Below are positions 1 to 11,629 of a stretch of 64,000 bases of DNA, one piece after another. The translations under genes and the position numbers were made by a program. Position 1 is the stretch's first letter. Each line of letters opens with the position of its first letter. The DNA is from Breviolum minutum Mf 1.05b.01 (lineage: Eukaryota > Sar > Dinophyceae > Suessiales > Symbiodiniaceae). Where the stretch lies: NCBI GenBank assembly GCA_000507305.1, contig DF239333.1, forward strand, positions 62,001 through 126,000. Reading direction: 5' to 3'. Under the pieces are notes generated by a model. That model was given only the letters and a program-made list of their open reading frames with translations. It did not search any database and was not told the origin of the DNA.

Positions 1-772
1 ATTGATCGGACCTGTTCCGGGTTTTCGTTGGTTCGTGAAAAATCATTTCTTTTCATCGGAAGTGTTTTGGGAAGGTGTTGAAGACTTGAGATGTTTTGAA
101 ATCATTGGTGAGTCGTATTGAGATTCTTTGGACAGGATCACAAGGGTTTGCAGAAGGTGGCAGTAAGTCATCCAAAATTATCCAAAATCAAAAGAACGTC
201 AGAACGTGAGGATTTGACTGCATGATTTGTAAGGACGTCACAAAACGTATGTCCCCCCAAACTCTAGTTTAGTATTGAAATGTCCGTTTTCAGGGAAATC
301 CAGGTTGAATAGTCAATGATTCTAGTTCACCCGGAGTAGTATCACATAAATATAGTCACATACCCTCTTGTTGTCTGAACAAGATGAGGTGTCTTTCAAC
401 TTTTTATCTTGACGTCACCTACTGCACAACATCTGATTTGCTTCAAACATGCTATACCTCATATTTTTCAAGTATAGATCAACTTCAAGATGAAACTATT
501 TTCTCCACTGAAAAATGCAACAAAAGTTGTCAAACCCAAGCTTGAAAGCTGGGGAAGGGTCAATGTGACATGAAGTCAACACCTTTGCCTGCCAGTTGAT
601 GGACCAAACACTCGATAGCATGACGTCATCACGTTTTTTTTTTGCGTAGTTACTTGGGTTGTGGAGTCTACCATTTCTACCATTCTTTTCACAACCCTAG
701 TGCAATCGAAAATGACAACTACAACTACACAACTTGTAGCATCGGTTTCCCGATGAGGTAAGGACCTCGCAG
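1..772. other. No gene recognised
   Basis: Intron-like or intergenic sequence, with a GTAAGG donor-like site after CGATGAG near 757. I see no exon that I can support and no repeat. Confidence 0.4.
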
Positions 773-818
773 GCCCTCCTGAACAAAAGGAAGAGATTGA
801 AGGCGCTACCCAAGATGG
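773..818 (+). CDS. Candidate small exon, gene 1
   Basis: A short Lys/Arg-rich frame (ALLNKRKRLKALPK) follows an AG|G acceptor at 771-772. The donor is unclear: a GA donor at 814 or a GT donor at 819 would both work. Orientation agrees with the following exons. No domain is recognisable, and a frame this short could be chance. Confidence 0.35.
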
Positions 819-849
819 GTCAAACTTACAGGTTACAGGTTGCGGGCCT

Positions 850-955
850 GAAATTTTTGATGGAACCTGAAAATAAAACCTCTGCAGTTCGGGAGGTTCG
901 TTTTGGAAACCATCATTTTCAGGTTAAACTTGGGGTTAAATTTCAGCATGGGGGC
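850..955. repeat. Inverted-repeat fragment, family G-like
   Basis: Contains the sequence for 'MEPENK', which recurs at 32.4 kb, followed by a partly inverted second arm (AACCTGAAAATAAAACC against GGTTAAACTTGGGG-type arms). It reads as a decayed palindromic element, so the open frame across it is not taken as a gene. Confidence 0.4.
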
Positions 956-1373
956 GGAATTTCCAGCCCAGGACTTGTGTACCGGCAGCTACAGCTCTTG
1001 GTTTCCAAGGAAGACATAAAATTTTTGACTTCTAGAGTCTTTCGATTTTCCCATGTTTGTACTCGTTCCGTTTGTATCAGCTTGCAGAAAGAATCTTCTA
1101 CACACAAAACATACAGCATGCAGCATACAATATGGAAAAAGACCATGGGACGGTCTTGTGTGCAATGACTGCGCCAAACTAACAATCACGCATAATACAT
1201 ATTGAATCATTATATCAAACATTATCTAGAGCGCAGTTTATCATCAATGATAGATTGTATAATACAGTGTAAACATTCTTTACTATGACATGTGACTTTG
1301 GTATACATGTCTATCACTGTATATCAAATACCATCCGTGAATACCTAACATTCCCACGCGCTTGTGCTGGTAG

Positions 1374-1420
1374 GTGTGCCCCCAGTGCTACCAACACCTG
1401 GACCCAAGGCGCATGCCCAG
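1374..1420 (+). CDS. Candidate Pro-rich exon, gene 1
   Basis: The frame VPPVLPTPGPKAHAQ lies between an AG|G acceptor at 1372-1373 and a CAG|GT donor at 1421. Composition is proline rich and unlike the flanking DNA. No family is recognised. Confidence 0.35.
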
Positions 1421-1658
1421 GTGCCTACGATCTGGTTATTTCAGGGTTTACGATTCAGGTACACAAGCTTTCAAGTCAACAAAGGTGTAGATTCAAATCT
1501 GCAACACTTGTTGTTTTTTTGTTTAATTATTTTTTATCTCAACCATTGATTTTGCATGGTTTTGATTGTTGCATTGTAGCTGGCTGCTATTGGATGGTCT
1601 TCTTAAAGATGGCTTTAGATCTCTGCGTTGTTGAGGTGTCATTATCTCAGACATTCAG

Positions 1659-1775
1659 AACCGCCAGGGTGGCCTGGGATTACAAGATGACATGCCGCAA
1701 CCACAAGGACCACCCAAGGCTCTGGGGGGATCAGATGCAAGAAAGGAGAATGGGATGATTCATGATCACTTTTTG
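1659..1775 (+). CDS. Internal exon, gene 1, function unknown
   Basis: Thirty-nine whole codons, phase 0 at both ends, between acceptor TTCAG (1657-1658) and a consensus GTGAGT donor at 1776. The peptide starts NRQGGLGLQDDMPQPQG and continues with PPKALGGSDARKENGM; it is hydrophilic and Gly/Gln/Pro rich, as in disordered linkers. An overlapping frame is also open, but only this one ends cleanly at the donor. Confidence 0.6.
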
Positions 1776-2560
1776 GTGAGTTGAGTTGTGAGGTGTTGCA
1801 CAAGTTCTCTTGCTTTGTTGAGTTTGGCCAGTGTTTTGTTTACCGGGTTTGCAGAAAGAAAAGTCCCCCTTTGCCAAGGTGGGGAAACTGAGCACTACAA
1901 GTATTTTCATTTTTTTTTGTTAGGTTTGAGGGGGATCTATAGCAAGCCTGAATTTTGCGGTCAATACTCTCCATCAGATCCGGTTCACCTGTCAAGCAAA
2001 CTTGTGTCGTCTTCCTTTTTTAACAGACTGTACCTGTGGCACGAACGAGCCAAAGATTTGAAGTTGTTAGTCTTTGAGGTATATTGTTTCAATCTTCGGA
2101 TGACGTTAACTGACATTGAATTTTGTTCTTGGTATACATGTGGAATGATACATGTGGAATTTGACGTTGGATGACTACAAGTGGAATTTGATAAATTTGT
2201 GTATATATATATAGACATTATTTTTTATATATACACACATGTATATTGAGATAAGATGAGAGAAGCTTACATTCACCAACGTTGTTTACATGTTGACTTG
2301 ATAGTAACTAGTTACTTTGTTTTGTTTACCTAGGATTATTACTACATGTATACATATGTATTGACTTGTATATTTTTACATATAGATATATAATATATAC
2401 ATGATACATGTCAATGTTTTATTTGCAACCTAGAATTGGGGAACAACTAGTATGGGTTATAGTTACAGCACACATCATATAGCATCATACTTCTAGGATT
2501 CATCCAGGTATATGTGGAAAGTAGTAGATGGTTCTTGGCTCCCATATCATCCATCCCCAG

Positions 2561-2606
2561 AAATAGCCGGATTTCAAAGCTGGCCTCGTCACTGCAGGAG
2601 CAGCTG
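2561..2606 (+). CDS. Candidate exon, gene 1
   Basis: After acceptor CCCCAG (2559-2560) the frame reads NSRISKLASSLQEQLAG, helical in character. The proposed end is a GC donor at 2607; the frame stays open well beyond it, so the true 3' edge is uncertain. Confidence 0.4.
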
Positions 2607-2899
2607 GCTGGGCCTTTTATACCTCAGACAACCCCAAAGTTGCAGACAACCCTTGAACAGCTACCATTTTCACAAAAACCATCGATTTCCCATCAGTTTT
2701 CAGGGCAATTGGCAACTTATATCATATCAGTTAGGGGTTGCCAAAAACCCGGTACTACTTGTAGTGGGTAAATAATCTATTTATATATATTATGAAAGGG
2801 CACCCTAAATCAACTATTAATTGGGGGTCATCCCCCACCCACGATGCCAGTCAACTAAGTAATAATCTGGTCATTTTTATGACTTACTAACCCCCGAAA

Positions 2900-3005
2900 A
2901 AAACCTTCACCATCATCCGGGTCGCCTTCCTCGGCCCCGCAAACCGAAGGCATTGGCACCTTCGGGCGCATCCGAGGTAGGGTGGTGTTTACCAGCGGTA
3001 CCCCG
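2900..3005. CDS. GC-rich coding-like patch, strand undecided
   Basis: The GC-rich island reads on the minus strand as VPMPSVCGAEEGDPDDG, bounded by AG|G and a GTGAAG donor. On the plus strand it reads as a Ser/Pro-rich peptide ending at CGAG|GTAGGG but lacks a nearby acceptor. It probably holds one small exon. Neighbouring exons are all plus strand, while the splice edges fit minus better. Confidence 0.3.
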
Positions 3006-3515
3006 TTGTGTTGGGAAGGACATATTTCAATGGATATTGTTAACATGCATTGCTGCATATATGATATTGATATTTTTACATAATGAATTTCACATATAGT
3101 TTGTGTTTTTGATGGTCATTTTTTCTTTCAATTTTTTTTGTGAGCAGAATGTATTCGGGTGAATGGTAGTGACGTCACGTGATGTCAATTGAGGAGGTAT
3201 TTTAGTCGAGGAACGCTTCCGAATTTGCTTTATTTGAAGAACTTGCAGGTACAAGTAGGTGTGAATGACTCCCCAAACCCATGTCGTGAACAAATGGATG
3301 GTTGATAGCTTACAGTATTCCAGGGTATACGGTAGACTCGTAAAAGTTTGAATTTGGGCTGTGCTTCGTAATGACCAAGATGAGCTTAAAATGGATGACC
3401 CTTTTTTTACATACTCAATGACAATTGTGAGCCATAGAATTGGGATTTCAGTACTACTGGTACCCGTTTATCATGAATCATTCACCCAGAATCGTCATGG
3501 TCCAATCATCCTAAG

Positions 3516-3596
3516 TGCGGTGACCACAACCCGGAAGGCGGCATCCAAGCCAGTGGCATCCGCACCATCTCGACCTGCTGGTGTGCCAGTGGGCAC
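3516..3596 (+). CDS. Internal exon, gene 1, Ala/Pro-rich
   Basis: The frame AVTTTRKAASKPVASAPSRP continues as AGVPVG between an AAG acceptor (3514-3515) and a GTAACG donor at 3597. It is markedly more GC rich than its surroundings and low complexity, typical of a linker. No domain is recognised. Confidence 0.5.
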
Positions 3597-5079
3597 GTAA
3601 CGTGGCATGCAACCTTAAGATGTCGATGTTGATGTCCAAATCAGTGAAGAAAATATCATTCATCTTGGAATTTTATCGTTTCGAAGTCGTTTGGGTTTTG
3701 ACAAAAGTGGGTGTTCCAAGATGAATGGGTTTATCTTTATGTATTTCATACGAAACTAAAACAACGTAAGCAATCTACATAAGAGGCCCATCCATTCCTA
3801 GCTACAACTTGGTACTGAATCAACGCGACTGAACCAACGTGACGGTATGGAGAGTGGTGGTTTGATATGGGAAAACCTTTAAGGAACGATATGAAACCAT
3901 TGTGAAATGATGTTCTGCCAAGTTGTAAAATACTCTATTGATTTGGGTTCTTGTTGAATAGTCCCTAAACATATTATTGCATGATATTATTGGCATTGAG
4001 AATGAGAACATGATTAGTCAATTGTTTCTTGGTGCTTAAGGCAGGTGAATTTCCAGTCTGGCCACGACTTTCCCAGTGAATCTATACTTTGGAACAGTTT
4101 CCAAGGATACTAACCTCCAACCCAATGATGTCTTGAGGGACATAAGACATACTTTCCATGGAGGAAATCCTGCAAATATAGTGGAAATAACGTGAACATA
4201 AAAAACAAAACACACATTGAACTTAACTATTTTCCATATCAACTGCTGGTTCACCGGATTTCAAACAAAAACAGACCTTCCGAGGTTGACTTGAGTTCAC
4301 TGCTTTAGTTGCATAGAAATTTCCCCGCAAAAGATGGTGGTTTAGTCGTTTAGCTGGATGAACCAAGCATGGTTGGCATTCAACCAGACACGTCTCCAAG
4401 CGATTCATCCACAGAGCAGCACATTTTTTGTTGGTTCCATTCGAAATGTTTCAAAATGATATTGACCATGGCAGGTGAGCTGTCAGGTGATTTGTCTGGC
4501 GATTTGCATATGAACAAATTAGGTTTTGTGCAGAACCGTACGGTATCTTTTGTGTATATATATATATGTGTATATGCACATAACTATGTAATTACAAAAT
4601 TTTCTTGAACACGCACACACACACATGTATCTACTACAATCTACCATATTTATGTATTTATCATTATTTCTTCACGAACAGGAATGAACAAACATTGGTA
4701 TATTGTGGCATCATCCCAGGAAAGGGATGGGCAAAGGCGGAGTGGGGGCACCTCAGAGATAGGATTGATGGACGATTCAGTAACTACTTGGATTGATTCA
4801 TAGATCTTATTTTGAATTTTTGAAGCATCTTGATATTTAAAGTTCTTTTTCTAGAAGATCATGGAACAAAAAGGTTTTTAGGTGGAGATGGCTTGGTGGA
4901 GGAGCCTTAGGTGACGTAATCATCACTGTGTTTGCTGAAACATGATGGTTAAACGGTTTTACCAAGTTGATAAGATGCGGCAATGCACTTATATACCATT
5001 GTGCAGTTTCACTGCCAATCGCGCCAACAATTTCAAAAGTGTGTGTTGGTTGTAAATGTCATAATTGTACGTACATCAG

Positions 5080-5160
5080 GGGAACCGCGAGCGAATCCAA
5101 CAAAAACTGCCACTTGACAGGCTGGAGTTTCTGCAAAGCAGACTCAGATGGTTCCATGTT
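5080..5160 (+). CDS. Internal exon, gene 1, helical
   Basis: Twenty-seven whole codons in phase 0 between acceptor ATCAG (5078-5079, AG|G type) and a GC donor at 5161. The peptide GNRERIQQKLPLDRLEFLQS followed by RLRWFHV is strongly helical. The frame stays open 19 codons beyond the donor, so a longer exon ending at TAA 5224 is an alternative. Confidence 0.6.
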
Positions 5161-5604
5161 GCTAAGAAATGCTTTTATATTACCACTGGTTTTTGCGTGT
5201 CAGATTTTTTCAAAGAGAAATTGTAAGCACAAAAGCTGTGTCCGAGCGCTTGGTACAAGCAGGGCCACAAGTGACATGTATTCATTGTGGTTTGCATGAG
5301 GAACCCGCACGTTTGAGAAATAGTCAAAAGCATGGCATATCAATTTATTGACCCTACAAGGTTGAACTCTTCCTCTAACAATCAAGACAGGAGGTATCTA
5401 CCTCCAAGACGAGTTTCCGGCAGCTATAGGATCATGTTCAAAACAGTTTGTATTTTCCGTTTGTATGATGAACATGAAGCCAAAAAGCAGTGGGTCTATA
5501 GACACTAACTGCATGATCCATTGGCTTGGCGATCATGGACCACTAAAGGGTTTTGAACAGATATTTGTTTCTTAGTGTGCTGGTGGTTTTACCAAATTTT
5601 GCAG

Positions 5605-5650
5605 AGTTTCAGATACTCCAAAACTGCCGCCCCAAGATGTTGAAATAGAG
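5605..5650 (+). CDS. Small internal exon, gene 1
   Basis: The frame VSDTPKLPPQDVEIE follows acceptor TTTTGCAG (5603-5604) and stops at GAG|GTGGGG (donor 5651). It begins with one base of a split codon and ends in phase 0. An acidic Pro-containing segment of unknown function. Confidence 0.55.
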
Positions 5651-5741
5651 GTGGGGCTTTGAATGAAAATGCATGGTGTCATTGTTACCTTTAGCGATGT
5701 TTGAACATCTCAGAATTGTCATAATGGTTGGTTTTCACCAG

Positions 5742-5815
5742 CTGAGGCCAAGGGCAAGGATTGCAAAGATGGCAAGGTGCCGCCGCGCACGGTGAAAAAA
5801 TATCCCTTGTACGGA
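5742..5815 (+). CDS. Internal exon, gene 1, Lys-rich
   Basis: Two bases plus 24 codons (EAKGKDCKDGKVPPRTVKKY then PLYG) between TTTTCACCAG (AG at 5740-5741) and GGA|GTAAGG (donor 5816). This is among the clearest coding signals of the left end, though its entry phase does not join directly to the preceding candidate exon, so an intermediate exon is probably missing. Confidence 0.6.
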
Positions 5816-5837
5816 GTAAGGTCATCTTGCTTTTGAT

Positions 5838-5950
5838 AGTGTTGATGGTTCAGATATCCGGCTAACCAGTTGAAGTTGGTAGTTTATCCCATTCTTTATA
5901 AGGTTTTATACATCCCAGGTGGTGATCGCCAGAATTTCTTGCATCAACAG
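5838..5950. repeat. Family B inverted-repeat element
   Basis: Left arm GTTGATGGTTCAGATATCCG; right arm ends ATTTCTTGCATCAACAG. The centre carries the family's CTTTATAAGGTTTTATACATC core. Other copies: 41552, 42348, 43875, 53675 and a worn one at 60599. Confidence 0.7.
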
Positions 5951-6050
5951 TGGGGATTCTTTATGATGGGCATTCAGAAAATATTTTTCCGCGAATTCGA
6001 CCCATGTCCTTCTAACTTGAGTCTAAGCGAGATAAACTTAATTGCGGCAG

Positions 6051-6106
6051 GAGCGTCCTATGTGAACCCACATCTGCACGTGCCTTTGTTCCTGGCAATG
6101 GAGCAG
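6051..6106 (+). CDS. Candidate internal exon, gene 1
   Basis: After an AG|G acceptor at 6049-6050 the frame reads ASYVNPHLHVPLFLAMEQ. The probable donor is GA at 6106-6107. The end is uncertain because the frame stays open. Confidence 0.45.
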
Positions 6107-6727
6107 AATATGGAATATTCCCTGATTGTGTTTTTTATTTTTGAACTTATATATTTAGATGATTTCATGTTGGGAAAGGTTCAATGTTATGTTCCACATA
6201 TTCCGTATTCCCTGATAGACAATTTGGGAAAAATGTGTTGGTCACTCAGCACTTACATTACAATGGACTAGGAAGTTTGAGAGACATTCATCCCCAAGAG
6301 AAGCGAACGCCTGTGCACTCTCGCCGTGTTCAGCCTTAAATCTGTGCATTGTCAATTGGTGTAAATTCAATATACCTGGAAGAAGCTAGGACTCCTGTAT
6401 GTAATAGGATTCATGAAAGTTCATGGTTGATTTGTATTGCAGTAATGAGCAAATGAGCAAATCAGTAAGGACAGCAGTTGGGATGGTGAGCATTTTACAT
6501 ACTAGATGGTCCAAGCAACTGTTTGTAACAAGCTGAAGTAGCTTTCCGTACCCGAGATACTATATACAATGTTACACCATAATGCAACCTGCTGTAGATA
6601 TGCACTTGAAGTATCTTACTCAACCTAATACAACCTGAAACTCAAGGACCAAGACTTTCAATGAGTTGGTTCCTTCTTTGACCAGAAACACTTCTTGGTG
6701 GATCACGAAAAATCACTCTCCCGTCAG

Positions 6728-6766
6728 GGGCCTGATGCTGGAGGCGCTCCGGATGGCAGTAGTAGA
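6728..6766 (+). CDS. Candidate small exon, gene 1
   Basis: Thirteen codons (GPDAGGAPDGSSR) in phase 0 between TCTCCCGTCAG|G (6726-6727) and a GTTTTT donor at 6767. The surrounding 130 bp is open in other frames too, including a protein-like minus-strand frame (KLYYCHPERLQHQAPDGR) running to 6642. Strand is therefore not certain, but neighbouring exons are plus. Confidence 0.4.
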
Positions 6767-7028
6767 GTTTTTGTCCATCAACAGTTTTTCCCGTCAAAAG
6801 TTTGGATATCTTGCCATTTTCCTTCACACAAGTTTTGATATAGGAAAATGGAAAGATATCCAAAAATCTGACTGCTGAACTATATTTTTGTGCCTATACC
6901 TGACGGTTGACCTAGATTTTTGGAGTTGGATGAAGCGCCCCGAAGCTGATAAGTCTCCGATGACTTTTTTGGCCTGTGGGATTTTTGGGAATAAACTTTG
7001 GATCATTGACCGAAAATCAAAGATATCC

Positions 7029-7138
7029 TTCCTGAAACTAACTGCGAGTTTACCCCTGAAACTTAATGGTTGGAAGATGAAATTTCGGGGCAAAAGGCCT
7101 ATTTTCAGAGGTAAACTCGCTGTTAGTTTCACGGAGTA
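7029..7138. repeat. Family D palindromic element
   Basis: Arms TTCCTGAAACTAACTGCGAG and CTCGCTGTTAGTTTCACGGA are inverted copies around a short core (GGTTGGAAGATG). It belongs to the D family also seen at 12342, 14789, 16371, 18985, 32249 and 57902. Confidence 0.65.
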
Positions 7139-7231
7139 TAACGTTATCATTTATTTAAGATTTATTAATTGAATGTTATAACTCTTGGCTAATCATCGCC
7201 CTTGCGGAACGGCCACCAACACATTGTACAG

Positions 7232-7264
7232 GAAAGCCAAAGACCGAGGCTGGGTCTCAGCGAG
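7232..7264 (+). CDS. Candidate small exon, gene 1
   Basis: The frame KAKDRGWVSAR follows an AG|G acceptor at 7230-7231 and would end at a GA donor after GCGAG. The same frame is open on both sides, so the limits are weak. Confidence 0.3.
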
Positions 7265-7319
7265 GATGTTGCTAGTGTGTCCTAAGATGACAGCCCTAAA
7301 GTCTGCAAGATTGAAGTAG

Positions 7320-7575
7320 GTCTACTGTTTCTTTGTCCCCCTACCTTTTTATCGTTCTTTCTTACATTACTTTTCTTTATCTTCGTGTTTCTTTCTATTT
7401 CCCTTCCTGTTTTTTCTTCATTTTTCTTGTTAATTATATCTTTTTCTGCCTTTTTTCTATTTTTGTTTTTTTCTGTTTCGTCTATTGTTTTCTTCCTTTC
7501 GTTTTCGCTTTGTTTCTTTCTCTCTTTCTTACCTTCTTATTTTTCTCGCGTACTGTTCGTCTCTCTTTCTCCCCA
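7320..7575 (+). repeat. Long polypyrimidine tract before an exon
   Basis: About 250 bases of nearly uninterrupted T/C with T runs and few purines, ending in CTCTCTTTCTCCCCAG, the acceptor of the next exon. It gives meaningless Phe/Ser/Leu-rich open frames. Confidence 0.85.
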
Positions 7576-7576
7576 G

Positions 7577-10500
7577 CAGCCGACGTTTGGCGCGATGAGG
7601 TAGCTCTTCCTCCGGCCAAATCCACTTACAAACAGGCGTGGTCTGAAAGGGGAAGGTGGGCTGGTGATGGGGTGGTGAAATGAATTCAAATTACAGAGGA
7701 CAAACAAATGATGCAAATCCAATGGCTGCTTCGTGGGTAAGGTTGGTGGTCTACTATTCTAGAGCCTTCCATGAAAAGGAGTTCTACTGTATATGCGACC
7801 ACTCGTTGACTACCTCTTCCTTTGACAAATCCTGACATTTTTTGCAGTTCCGATTGTTTGTTCACTGTTCCTTCCAGGGTGGCTTGCGCACTACGGTGAA
7901 TACACCCGAAACTTTGGTGACAGAAGCAGACGCAGAGGAGGCATGGCAGGGCAAAAAGGAGATGGCGTTTGACTAGATGTTCTTTATCCCCAATTGGTGA
8001 CGGATTTCCCGCAAATTACAGTTTTTATACTGTAAAATAAAACACATTGCCATCATTGCCTCATTTTAGAGTGTTGCATGTCGGTAAAATGTGAAAATTC
8101 ACTGCTCATTCCCGGTGGTTAGCAGGATTTCTTCCATCAACAGTGTTAGCAACGAAGTGTCATTGCTTACTCTTTCAGGTGGGAGGAGGATCCAATAGAT
8201 CCAAGTGGTTTTGACATGAAGCCATTCTGCGCGCACTTGCGAGAGCAATGATGCTAGACCTGGATTTTTGTTAGAGCTTCAGAACCCCCCCAACAAAAAT
8301 GGTGGTGAACAATTTATAGGCGGCTTGATCAAGTCTGAAGGGAGCGAGATTTACCATAGGAACACGTATTTTATTTTCACATGAGGAATGTTCTATCGGT
8401 TTGTGATCATGTATAATTTTGGCGCAGGGGGCACTTAGACTTTTTTTTGGTATTGCCGGCTTATTCCTGGTTTGTTCCTCCAAACTTTGCTGCCAACAAG
8501 GTTTTGGGTGAATGAAATACATCTAAATTTGGAATTTGTTGCATGAACATTACGATTGGACTGTAGTACTGAAGATGTTCCTCGTAGGTATGTATAGTGT
8601 TGATGGATGCGGAAGCTTACAAAGTTATGCAGGTTCTTTTGGGGTGAACACTGAACACTGCAACAAACACCTCAATTGTTTGTCATCCATTGTGCTAGTT
8701 GGATGTTTTTTTTGGTGGCTTGAAACATCTCGAATATATCTCTGTTTCCAGCTCTATCATTGTGCCAGGTTGCCGAACCGGAGCAGTATATGTACTATGC
8801 CCGGGCCCAAGAGGGGGCAAGTTTTTCCAACCAGAGTTGGGGGGGGGAATGCTATTGGAAACAGGAATGGACATTTGGTGTTGTTCCGGTAAAAGATACT
8901 TGCTGTATACTTTGTGGTGCTCTGATGCTCCTCCCTCCCAGTGACCACCTGGAAAATCATATACTGAGACTTGCCATTTCTATCTTCAAAGTCGTTAGGT
9001 CGTTAGGTTATGGTACCGGGGTGAAGCTAAATATGCAGGGCATACGCATGCTATATAGCTATGGTAGTTGATGGCGTTTTTGGCTGTAGAAAAAACAATA
9101 GACAAACGAGCCAAAACGGCAATCATGATGGGAGTTCAGGATTCCATGGACCGAGACTAGATGAGACTGGAACATTGATATTGATACTGCATGTGTCAAA
9201 TAATTTTCAATGAATAGAGATCTACATTTCTAGAAAGAGAGAGTAAAGACATGAACCAGCGTGTGGTTTGTATTCCTATCAGAAGTGGGACAGTATGTTG
9301 CATGTGATTTGCATGTACCACCACGAAAGTCAATGATGCCTGCTTGCCATAGTTCACATTATATTTGTAGTTTATCATGGCTCCTTTGTAAACGAGCAAG
9401 CTCGGCGGGTTTTCTTTTCCATCTAGTTGTAAGTATATACACTCTTGTCATCCACCTTTCCCATGACTTCTCAGCTAATTTCATGTATTTCATCATGAAA
9501 AGCTCGTGTCACTTGCCAACGAGCCCTGTTTTTTTGTTTGGCTAATGGTTGAACTGCAGGCCCAACAGTACGCTGCACTGGCGCAACAGTGAGCGACACA
9601 GAAATGGGGGGACTGTTGGGCGAGACTATTGACCCCTGTTTCAGAGTCCTTTCCGGTGGATGAAAAGATGTGAATTCTCATTTTTGTGAATGTCCATGGT
9701 AGTAAAAACCAAAAAATCAACATTAAACAACATATGTCTCCAAAATTTTACATTAGATACTTTACGTGTCATAAATATCATAAAGATTCCTTAGTATTAT
9801 TTAGTACTCAAAAATGCAGGTCGTTCCTTCGGACGGCTCTTTCACACCTCCAAGGTATGCTGCTTATGCTCAATACTGTGCGCAGTATGCACCACAGGCC
9901 GTGGCCTAGTAACCCTAGCAGCTGGTGTTTTTGATGAAGCAAGAGGTTGTTTGAAGTTGCCGAAACATTTGATATTTGGCAGTCATATAGCTAACAAAGA
10001 AGTACATGAATCAACTAATGAATCAACTAATGGAAGGTTGTGGTTTAGGCTGGTGATTTTCTATCCCAGGAATCCCCTATGACAAACAAATATCCTAAAT
10101 TTCTGCCACGGTTGGTTCCTCGAGATGTTGGTTTGGACACGGGAATCTCCCTTGTTTTCCACATACTCGACTCATTTTGATGACACAAACGATATTTTGC
10201 ATCTTTTTTGTGTTTTTTTTAACCCAGGCCGGCCGTGTTGATATTGCACATGGAGACCTTTCAGTGATGGAACAATAGATTTGGTTGGTGATGAACACCT
10301 TTGTAGATGCTAACTTTTGAATTTCAACGACTGCCAGCTTGGCATAAATAGATACATAGTTCATATACTGCCACACTGTACTTGAATATGTTGAAGTTTC
10401 ACACTGTTCATCCCATTTCTACGAGTGTAAAACCATCCCGGAGTAAAATTCAGAATGGACACCATACAATATCATTATAAGTTCCATGTTTGTATCATTT

Positions 10501-11224
10501 TCTAACTGTGGATGATCCCATTCAGTATGTTCAGGATTCTTGTGCACCCTGGAAAATCCTAACAACTTTAACCTGAAGCCATGATGACTTCAACAAAGAT
10601 CGTGAGCTCCGTGATAGGCAGCCGCAGCAGCTGAAGCTGCAGGAGGCCAGCTTGGGACAACTGGAAGGAGTGGTGGATCAAAAATGCTGCCCACCGAGAG
10701 TCTCCAGGTTATGTTGGTTTGAGTGTTTTTGGATCCTCAAATCCTCCCAAAATGGTCCCCAAAAAAATGCGGCTTAAGATGGTTTGTCCCCAGAGATCTC
10801 CGTTTTGATGAGGTTTCTCACAGCAAGACTTGTTGAAGAAACGCTTTTGCCCTCAGGTCAGAAAGCTGTCGCTGCTCCAAACCCAGCTGCAGTTGCTCAA
10901 CAGCAGCAACAGCAGCAGGCTGTGGGTGCTGAGCCATCAGGACTCATGACCTAAGGGACTTCTTTTCCATGTTCAAATTCTTGAAAGAAACTGATGTTTT
11001 TTTAATTTATAATTATTTCATATTACAAGGTGTATTTATAAAATACTTCCTGTTTGTTTTGTGTTTGGATGTTTTAGTTTGCTGTTACGAACAAGATATA
11101 GAACTGCCCAACCCCAAGGGCCCTAAGCCACTTCTTGGTTCAGAATGCGAGAATGCTTCAGGCAGCACAAGGGCAGCAGAAAAACACACCCATCATGGTC
11201 ACTCCGCAGGGAGCCCCTGAGTGA
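7577..11224 (+). CDS. 3' part of gene 1: Gln/Ala/Tyr-rich C-terminus, unknown function
   Basis: Proposed exons: 7577-7671, 7878-7966, 8179-8242, 8598-8632, 8769 to about 8810, 8942-9006, 9090-9154, 9560-9588, 9820-9900, 10622-10707, 10862-10947 and 11119-11224 (stop TGA 11222). The first three join in phase and read KSTYKQAWSERGRWAGDG, then PETLVTEADAEEAWQGKKEM, then EEDPIDPSGFDMKPF. 8942-9006 and 9090-9154 also join in phase (HILRLAISIFKVVRSL, then KTIDKRAKTAIMMGV). Later exons become low complexity: AQQYAALAQ, RYAAYAQYCAQYAPQA, AVAQQQQQQQAVG, ARMLQAAQGQQKN. Tyr/Ala/Gln tails of this kind occur in RNA-binding proteins such as the FUBP family, but no KH domain is seen, so that is only a hint. 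Joins around 8598-8810 and 9588-9820 do not fit in phase, so one exon is missing or misplaced there. Confidence 0.6.
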
Positions 11225-11629
11225 TTGGAATTATCGGAGATGTGAATGGACTGTATGGACTGGATCAAAGTTATAGGAGTCTTCCCCCCCCCCAAAAAAA
11301 AGACTTTCTGTACGGATGCTAGATAATAGGATGAGTTTGTATTTGTGTGTTTGGTATTTTTGAGCCCTAATTTTAAGCCATTGGCGGATAGCATTCCAAC
11401 CTGTTGCTGATGTTTATCTTGCGGAGGGCTGCTAGAACGCGCACTCGACCTTCAAAAACTCTCAATGTAGATGGTGATTCAGGTTTAGGACATCTTCTCA
11501 AAAACCCTGAAGTTTCAAGCTTACCTTGGAGGTGAAGGTGATCATATTTATTTGCCACGTGTGTTTATGATGTTTTCTCATGATGGAAAAGTCAATCATG
11601 CGTGGCTTGCACCTTGCGACCTGTTTCAG

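Noticed and set aside
7333..7683. Hydrophobic 116-codon frame resembling a membrane protein
   Set aside because: The hydrophobic part is the polypyrimidine tract; only the end (from 7577) is coding.
9100..9115. Spliced-leader-like GCCGTTTTGGCTC on the minus strand
   Set aside because: Three mismatches in 16 bases and it lies inside a well-supported plus exon (9090-9154).
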